Positions 57,004-64,000 of a DNA stretch of 64,000 nucleotides are shown piece after piece. Each line of letters starts with the position of its first letter. Position 1 is the stretch's first letter. The notes beneath the pieces were generated by a model. That model was not told the DNA's origin, searched no databases, and worked only from the letters and a program-made list of their open reading frames with translations. The stretch comes from Fistulifera solaris (taxonomy: Eukaryota > Bacillariophyta > Bacillariophyceae > Naviculales > Stauroneidaceae): assembly GCA_030295235.1 (NCBI GenBank), contig AP026162.1:2046001-2110000 (forward strand). Direction: 5' to 3'. The translations under genes were made by a program, and so were the position numbers.

Positions 57004-57842
57004 ATGCCTTTCACAAACAGTCTTCGACTCGTTTGTTTCTATCTCAGCTCCATCACAGTACACGGCTTAAGATCTTCTTTAGCTTCATCAAGTCATCTCA
57101 TTCGGAACATGTCAAGCAATAACAACGAAGCTTTCGGCGTCGGACAAATCGACATTGGTCAACACGACGACGACAACGAAAACAGTTGGGATCATGAGTC
57201 GCGAAAATCCTGGCGAGAATTGCTCGAAATATCCAACAACCGATCACGGAAAATTCGTGGATCGAATTATGTACAAATTGCGACGGTCGATCCCCAAACG
57301 AAAACACCCCGCTGTCGTTGTGTCGTCTTTCGCGGTTTTCAAGACATGCCCACCGATCATCCCTTTGCTTCCTTTGCCGGTCCATCCTCTTGTATTTTGC
57401 GCATGTGCACCGACAATCGATCTCAAAAGTCCAACAAGCCGTCCAGGAACCGACGGCCGAAGTGGTTTGGTGGTTTCCGAAAACGAGTGAACAATATCGA
57501 ATTCGGGGTGAACTACTCTTTGTGGGAGGAGAAGGAAAATTCCAATACGATGATGATGAGCACCTGAAAATGGCGAGAAAGCAATTGTGGGGGAATATGA
57601 GTGATACCGCTCGTGAAAGTTTCTTGGAAGACTCGGTGCCCGGACAAGCTTTCAGTCCGGCCCAACAGGCGGTGCCGGTCGGTGGTCGCGATGAGGATGG
57701 CAAGGTCGTCCCTCCTCCGAATCACTTCTTGCTCATGCTTCTGAAACCTTCCCATGTAGACTACTTGCGACTGACGAATCAATACCGACAAGTGGATGTA
57801 TACGACAATGGCCACTGGTCTTCGGAACGCGTGAATCCGTAG
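57004..57842 (+). CDS. PPOX-type FMN flavoprotein (Alr4036/pyridoxamine oxidase-like)
   Basis: The start has a short hydrophobic segment (LRLVCFYLSSITVHG), perhaps a signal peptide. Then comes the split-barrel fold: SWRELLEISNNRSRKIRGSN, YVQIATVDPQTKTPRCRCVVFRG, and after the frame break AEVVWWFPKTSEQYRIRGEL, DEHLKMARKQLWGNMSDTAR, the FLEDSVPGQ loop and a C-terminal PPNHFLLMLLKPSHVDYLRL. This layout is that of the Alr4036-type pyridoxamine 5'-phosphate oxidase-like group, which probably binds FMN and may act in vitamin B6 salvage. One A is missing from the A4 run near 57427; corrected, it encodes 279 residues. Confidence 0.82.
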
Positions 57843-57907
57843 ACTTCATTCATCTAAAAAGTAAAGCTAAAGTTATTGATAAAGGCTCCTGTAGTCATTT
57901 TAATCCA

Positions 57908-60900
57908 TTACGGCATGCACTTCCAAAACAACGATGGTAAGCCAGTGCCCACGGGTACTTCCATTCCCATGATGATGCACTCGCTGACACCTACAATGGC
58001 ATCGGTGCGACCGTGCACGGCGGCATCGAACAAATGGTCGGTGGTCTTTTCAAATGAGGCCAACATGAGAACACTCTCTCGCATTTTCGAGACACCAAAT
58101 CGAGTGATCCCCAAAACCTCTCCTTTAAAGGTCATGACATCCGATAATAGTAACAAATGACGTGTGTCAATTCCGATACCGTAGGCACTCATGATATTCC
58201 AGATTTCGGCCGAGATTTGAGTGCGGGCTGCCTCGACACCCAATACTGTTTCCACCTCCAGAATATGATTCGTTGATGTGTTTAGACCATCAATACCCGG
58301 ACAACCAATCACTTCCGCCAGTCCATAGCCCTCCATAAGCAGATTGTAGCGAACTATTCCGTTCTTTTCACTTTCGTTGATCACTGCTCGATTCACGGAT
58401 GGGATGCCTTGTACAATGACTTCCGGCAACACGGTTTTGAGCATTTGCATCGTAAAGTACTCGGACGTTGCTTTCTTCTCGGATCGCGATGTTCGGCCTG
58501 TATTGCTCGGAACCATAACGCGTAGTTTCGCATTCGACCCTTTCTTCACCAACACGTGTTCTTCCTTGAGCTGACGCAGAGTGGCGTTGCGTGTGGTGCC
58601 CCGTGTGCCCTTCAAGATGGAATTTCGGACAGAAAACACATCGATATTTAACTTGAGCTGCTCGATTGCATCCATATCGAGTTCGATGCTAATGTAGTTC
58701 CCTTTTGGCGAATACACTTCTTTCATGCGCTTGGATACTTCGCCCAGAGTCGTCTTCTCGATACCAGCTTTGACGATGCGCGCAGCTACTTTGTTGTCCT
58801 CCCGTTCGAGTTTGGCCGTAATGATGGGGGTTGAAATAAGTTTGGCCGCATTGATAATCTCCTTCAGTCTCGGAACTCCCAGTGTCACATTCATGGAGCT
58901 GATTCCACTGAAATGAAATGTCTTTACACAAAAAGAAATGACGAGTGAGCACACGAAATCATCTTAAAGAACGCAAGGCGCAATGGCATATCGAGGAACT
59001 TACCTTCAAAGTCATTTGGGTGCCTGGTTCACTAATACTTTGGGCTCCAATCGCCCCGATTGCTTCGCCTGGTTCCACGTATGCCACTACACACTTTTCG
59101 AGGGCGCTGTGCAATAGAAGGTCTAGCTGTGTTTTCGTTACTCGGGAACTGTGCCACGTGCGAGAATTTAGATCCTCGTCTGAACCCGTTTCTTCGATGA
59201 GCTGTTTCTGCTTCGACGCCAGCTTGGCAAAATAGTCCCTGATTTCTTGCAAGAATACTTTGCCAGTTGGCAGCAGATCCTGAAAACGCTTCTCAAGTAA
59301 TATGTCTTCCACTCGTTTTATCAAATCATCAGCACGAAGCGCCTTTTCATCGAAACACGGGTAGGTCTCACGGATCCTCATTCTCAGTCTCTCAAAATCT
59401 ACGGGTCTGTCATTGTTTTCCATCTTATCTGGGTGCAAACCGTCATCGCCGTATGTGAACTGCACAACAGTGTTCTCACTATTTCGAACTGAAGAATCGT
59501 ACTGCAATGACAGATCTTCCAATGCCTGTTCAGGGAGTTGAAAAAGGCGTGAGTAACCAACAATAATGAAGCTCTTAATCTCTCGGCCTTACAACTTACC
59601 TTCATCAACCGCCTTGCCATGTAACCGGTTTCAGCGGTCTTGACAGCCGTATCGACCAAACCTGCAATTCGTAGAGTTGATCAGTACCGACTGAGCGCAA
59701 TGCCGTACAACGCATTATGCAACTTACCTTCTCTACCTCCTTGCGCGTGAAAGAAAAAATTCAGTAGGATGCAAGCCGGAGTAGAAGGAATTGGCAACGA
59801 AACCTTTGGCTGCCGGTGTTAGACTGTGGTACTCAAAATGCGGGAGTGTCCGGTTTACAAAGCCGTTTTGGATACGCATTCCACCTACAGCTTGCTGACC
59901 AACGCACGCAATCATTTGCGATATATTCAAAGGACTTCCCTTACTACCGCAATCAGCCATAATACGTGGGGTGTTAGACCATGGTAACGCTTTCATTGCT
60001 TCCTGTCCAGCTGATTCACGCAGGCGACCAAGAATTCCGTTCAGAATCTCTTCCAACGACTGCAAAAGGTCACACCCTGGACGAAGTTCTAGCTCTCCAC
60101 TTTCATATTGTCGAATACTGCTTTCAGCCTTTCAGAGATGTACAATCAGCCTTAGTTTCGTGTCGCAACATTTGCGCAGGAAAGTTATGTTAGTCTTACC
60201 TTTTGATAACCAGCTAGCAAGATATCATGTTTGATTTGCTGCAGTTTGTCGGAAGGGGTTACATCTGAAATGCCTATCGAAAGTCCACAATGTCCACCCA
60301 TGAATCGAGAACAAAAGTGAGACCAGCGATCCATGCACTTTGCGGCCGCATCAACGCCGAAATCTCGCAATAGGATGAAGAGGAGACCTGTCTTGCTGCC
60401 GTCTCCAAGCGTTTTCTTAGCAACATTCCCGCTGATGAGCTCTCCATCACGAAACGAGACCCAGCCATCGTTCTTGCAAAAATGCTCATTTGAGGCATAG
60501 TTCTTTTCCCTTGTTTCAAGATTAACTCGGACTTTGCTTGCACTGTTTGGGCTTAACATCGCTGTAAATACTTGCTTTCCGGTCCAAAGCGCAATGGGCT
60601 TCAAAATGGTAGGAGGGGGTAATTCGATCTCTTCTTCTGCATTGCTATAGTAAGAAATAAGTTGACAAAACCTTTCTTTGTCATAGAAGCGATTCTTCTG
60701 CGTTAGAATGTAGGCTGCGGAAAGAAAGTCCTGGCTCGCGGCAACAAGAGGTTCACCATTTCGGGGTGTGATTAAGTTATTCTTGACGCCCATGAGCAAA
60801 GAAGCTTCCGTTCTCGCCTCTTCCGTTTGCGGAAGATGCATATTCATTTCATCACCATCGAAATCGGCGTTGTACGGAGCGCAAGCGCATGTATTGAAGC

Positions 60901-62387
60901 GGAAAGTCTTCCAATCCAGCACTTTCACCCGATGAGCCATAATGGAGACTTTGTGAAGGGACGGCTGACGATTGAAAAGAACAATATCATCGTCTTCCAT
61001 GTGTCTTTCGACGATATCTCCAATTTTGAGGTTTTTGGCCGCAGCCTCGCGATCACAGAAGGCCAGTGACTTAACAAAATTCCCATCTTTCAAACGAATC
61101 ATATTCGCCCCAGGATGCACTTCTGGTCCATTTCGAACACGCCCCCGCAACTTTTGAATATTGTACCGAGACACTCGCTCAGGATACGTCATGGTGATCG
61201 CCACTCGCTTGGGTACACCGACCTGATCCACCCGCAAGTTGGGGTCCGGCGAAATAACCGTACGCGCCGAAAAATCCACACGCTTCCCCGACAAGTTCCC
61301 ACGAAATCGTCCTTGCTTTCCCTTGAGTCGCTGACACAGACCGCGCATTGGCTTGGCTCCCATAGGACGCTGCATTCCGGGCATTTCTCCATTAATGTAT
61401 TGGGCCACTTGCGCTTGCAAAAGTCCCATTCTTCCATGATGGTCCGAGTTTGCGGGCCCTTTTGCAGCGCCAACTCCAAGGCCACATTGACATCAATAAT
61501 TTCTTGTAACTTGACCGTCAAATCATCTTCATTACTGCCTCCTCCAACATCCATCGCGACCGATGGTCGAATCGGTACCGGCGGAACCAGCAAGTGTTTC
61601 AGAATCAAGTTTTCGGGACGCCCAATCATCGGATCCATCCAGAGAACTTCACAATCCCGATCGGTGATTCGGGAAAAGAGTTCCACCACTTTCGTCGGTA
61701 ACAAATCTTCATGCGTCATGCCTTTGACCGCCGACTCAATATCGGGATTGTGTTCCATCGTATGCTCAAAATTCGCCAGCAAATCCGCATACTCATCTTC
61801 ATCCTTCCATCGTTCGTGCACAATCCGCAAGGTCGGTCCACCCGTCACCTTCTTGACCGTCCCATTGTATGTTCCACAGGACGGACACGTTCTCACTTTT
61901 TACAATTATCGACGAGTCGTTTGAAGAGTCCCGCTTTGCCCAAGGCGTCGGTTTTGGGATTCCGCATGCGCTGCAAATGAATGTCTCGTTCGGTATCGGC
62001 CAACAGGACCCGCGCACACGATTTGCAGACACACTGCAACAAATGCAGCGTATGCCGGAAGAAACCAATATGAAAGACCGGCAAGGCCAACTTGATGTAC
62101 CCAAAATGTCCCGCACAATCGACCAATTTCTTTTTGCACGTCGCACAGGACGACAATTTGTCCGAAACACCCAACCGGGGATCGAGACATCCCCCGGGGG
62201 CCGGGGTCCGACTCGGCATACGAAATAGGTCGCGACTGGAGACTTGAAATTCCGCGAGTCGTTGCATTTCGCTCGGTGACAATATACCGAATTGCAAGTG
62301 CGAGATGCGTTTGGGCATGATATCACCTTTGACGAGTCCTTTGCTGCCTTCCGGGTCGTCGTGTTCTTTGACTTTCAATTGCATCAT
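57908..62387 (-). CDS. POLR3A: RNA polymerase III largest subunit (RPC1)
   Basis: Exons are 62387-60200, 60128-59728, 59661-59600, 59525-59004 and 58921-57908. The introns are 66-82 nt, all GTAAGT/GTAAGA...AG. The N-terminus has FGILSPSEMQRL, SRTPAPGGCLDPRLG and the zinc clamp CATCKKKLVDCAGHFGYI, the RPC1 form rather than RPB1. Next come VRTCPSCGTYNGTVKKV, the catalytic NADFDGDEMNMH near residue 510, the bridge helix/trigger region (HPTEFFF, then GLVDTAVKTAETGYMARRLMK) and C-terminal GEAIGAIGAQSISEPGTQMTLK and SMNVTLGVPRLKEIINAAK. There is no heptad CTD. Three one-base breaks (an A run near 61896, T4 near 61420 and T6 near 59757) correct to 1,395 aa, matching human POLR3A. Pol III makes tRNA and 5S RNA. 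Confidence 0.96.
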
Positions 62388-62798
62388 CGTGTTAGGTGTT
62401 GCTTTAATAGTAGTGTCTTTTAGCAATGACTTCAATGGGCTTTACTCGGAAATAAATACAGAAGAGCACTTTTTCTTATGATGCACCTCTTTATCTTTTG
62501 TAACTTAGCGGCCGGAAGGATATTTTTTTGTGTGGTGATTGGTGAGATGCGGTTTCGGCCGGGGCAAAACGTGATACGACACTCTTTAAGTATACCCAAA
62601 GGAGTATCCGGTACGCATTATACAGGTGAAATTGTTCATGTGGTACCCATCCGTATAGAACAAAATGTCTTGCTCGTTGCACCTCGTTGCGTCGCGTTGA
62701 TTGCGATCATATAAAACGCGTCCTCGTCGTAATAACATTACCATAATAACCTTTCACTATCATCCCATTCCCCCCATTCATTCATTTATTATTACACA
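62388..62798. other. Divergent promoter region
   Basis: 411 bp between POLR3A and the Tim17-like gene. No gene is seen. Confidence 0.5.
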
Positions 62799-63362
62799 AT
62801 GTCATCTTGGGAACGCTCTCGCTACATTCCGTGGGATCGAATCCCCAAAGGCAACAATATTGACGTGGATTCGGCCAAAGAACGCGTCTTTCGTGAGTTA
62901 CAACGCGACAACATTGAAGAAGAATTACTGACACAAGACACGTCCGCATCCATCAGTTCGCCCAAAATTACGTACTCGAATATGCAATTACTCCGCCAAG
63001 TCGCGTTTGGATTGTCGATTGGTGGTATTACAGGCGTCGTATTTGGTTTCATGGACAGTATGCGACAAGTGGGAGAATCGTCGGTCTTGTCAAATGCCTC
63101 CAATTCCGCGAAAGCCAAGTACTTGTTTCAAGGGACAACCCGGTCCTCGTTATTGTTTGGTGGATTCTTTGGAGGATTTCAGGCACTCAAATACGGTATT
63201 CGAGTGGCGGCGAATCCGGGAGAAGTGTCTGAAATTGTGGGGGCGGGGGCGGTTTCCATGGGGGCCCTCTTTTCCCAGCCGGCGTATCGAGCGTCGGTGC
63301 CGTATTGTGGGATGCTGATCCTGATGGATGCGGTGCAATTATTTATGCGAAAAACGTCGTAA
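62799..63362 (+). CDS. Tim17/Tim22/Tim23-like membrane protein
   Basis: 187 residues, single exon. The soluble N-terminus (about 65 residues) is followed by three or four glycine-rich hydrophobic helices: VAFGLSIGGITGVVFGFMDS, SSLLFGGFFGGFQALKYGIR, IVGAGAVSMGALFSQ and a short last one (CGMLILMDAVQLFM). G-x-x-x-G-spaced helices with GFMDSMR and FGG.Q.LKYG stretches are usual in the Tim17/22/23/PMP24 superfamily, including TIMMDC1-like assembly factors. A precise member cannot be named. It is probably in the inner mitochondrial membrane or another organelle membrane. Confidence 0.5.
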   Translation: MSSWERSRYIPWDRIPKGNNIDVDSAKERVFRELQRDNIEEELLTQDTSASISSPKITYSNMQLLRQVAFGLSIGGITGVVFGFMDSMRQVGESSVLSNASNSAKAKYLFQGTTRSSLLFGGFFGGFQALKYGIRVAANPGEVSEIVGAGAVSMGALFSQPAYRASVPYCGMLILMDAVQLFMRKTS

Positions 63363-63397
63363 TAGAAGCAAAGTCTATGTTTAGAAGCCTGCAAATT

Positions 63398-64000
63398 TTA
63401 AGCATGATCCTGATTCTCATCGTCACCATCATCTTCGCTAGCCGAATGCATGTCATGATCCTCGTCTTCTTCTTCTTCATCATCATCACTTTCGTTCGTT
63501 GTGTCATCACTCATATCGTCCTCCTGAAGCATTTGTTGTACTTCTATTTCGGCTCGTAAGGGCTGCATATTCAAGCGCACCACACGTCGTCGAGGATCGG
63601 CCGGCAAAAATTCCATCCCCACTCCGACTAATAAATCGCGAAAATCGTCCAGAAAACCAGCACCATCTTCCGCCGCGGACGGTGGTGCCGGTGGAACACG
63701 GGTTTCCTGTGTCGATGCTTGTTCTTCGGCTTCGCATTGAATAATCTCTTCGACAGCCGCTAACGAATCTTCCGTCACTTCAATGCGATACATTTGAAAA
63801 AAAGCTACCAAAGGATTGTTCTCCAATCCACTGACAACCAGACTATCTTCTACCTCTTCCTGCTGGCGAGACTTTCGTTTCTGTCGCTTAGCACGCCACG
63901 CCAATTCCAAACGGATCGTCATGGACACGCGCAACAACAATTGCGGATAAAATGAGGAATGCGTCCGGGGCAATTCGGCTTCTGGATGTGCCGCAATCGC
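63398..64000 (-). CDS. C-terminal part of an unrecognised acidic protein (cut by window end)
   Basis: The frame is open from 64000 down to the stop at 63398, so the N-terminus lies outside the window. The visible ~200 residues start with helical, basic segments (MTIRLELAWRAKRQKRKSRQQ). They continue with VTEDSLAAVEEIIQCEAEEQ and FLDDFRDLLVGVGMEFLP, then RLNMQPLRAEIEVQQMLQ, and end in about 45 mostly Asp/Glu/Ser residues. I do not recognise it. It is tail-to-tail with the Tim17-like gene, 35 bp apart. Confidence 0.6.
   Translation of the reverse strand, partial: AIAAHPEAELPRTHSSFYPQLLLRVSMTIRLELAWRAKRQKRKSRQQEEVEDSLVVSGLENNPLVAFFQMYRIEVTEDSLAAVEEIIQCEAEEQASTQETRVPPAPPSAAEDGAGFLDDFRDLLVGVGMEFLPADPRRRVVRLNMQPLRAEIEVQQMLQEDDMSDDTTNESDDDEEEEDEDHDMHSASEDDGDDENQDHA

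Noticed and set aside
57908-62387. RNA polymerase II largest subunit (RPB1)
   Set aside because: There is no heptad CTD; the N-terminal zinc clamp, the CKKVRTCPSCG-type linker and the 1,395-aa length match RPC1 of Pol III.

Overview
The window is nuclear DNA of a photosynthetic stramenopile, most likely a (raphid pennate) diatom. The reasons are short GT-AG introns (50-190 nt), tightly packed genes on both strands, two eukaryotic tRNA genes, proteins with diatom-style plastid presequences (an ER signal peptide with an aromatic residue after the cleavage site), and a core eukaryotic gene set: GCN2, POLR3A, NDC80, SAR1, dynamin, HSP90, topoisomerase VI-B, MAM33 and PHO88. The species assignment is inference. 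About 35 genes can be supported.

Layout. 0-10 kb: tRNA-Gly, a NudC/CS co-chaperone, an aftiphilin-like AP-1 ear-binding protein, a CIA30 complex I assembly factor, tRNA-Leu, a methyltransferase, the AP-complex chaperone AAGAB/p34 and a small plastid protein. 10-20.6 kb: plastid IF-1, a polyQ putative transcription factor, a CCDC137-like basic protein, an MFS transporter, one unrecognised coding stretch and a block of diverged repeats. 20.6-33.5 kb: a thioredoxin reductase-glutaredoxin fusion, NAD synthetase, topoisomerase VI-B, a plastid (probably thylakoid-lumen) aldo/keto reductase, a large palindromic tandem array, a BCS1-like AAA ATPase and SAR1. 33.7-48.7 kb: GCN2 with 12 inferred exons including a 1-nt exon, an unknown multi-TM protein, a V-ATPase accessory-like protein, dynamin and HSP90. 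49.5-64 kb: a PLC-X-domain protein, NDC80, MAM33, inositol monophosphatase, PHO88/SND3, a PPOX flavoprotein, POLR3A, a Tim17-like protein and one gene cut by the window edge. These are mostly unrelated housekeeping genes. Two encode factors linked to clathrin adaptors, and four carry plastid-type presequences.

Two observations matter most. First, about 15 conserved genes are open except for single-base frame breaks, nearly all in or beside homopolymers. Correcting each by one base gives coding lengths divisible by three and family-typical protein lengths. This looks like uncorrected long-read indel error rather than pseudogenisation. Second, GCN2 needs exactly one extra nucleotide to encode its kinase APE motif, and a C flanked by consensus acceptor and donor sites sits between two 73-75 nt introns. 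That is a candidate single-nucleotide exon. Two palindromic tandem arrays in divergent promoters, a 33-bp repeat shared by two promoter regions, and CRE-type TGACGTCA sites are the main non-coding signals.
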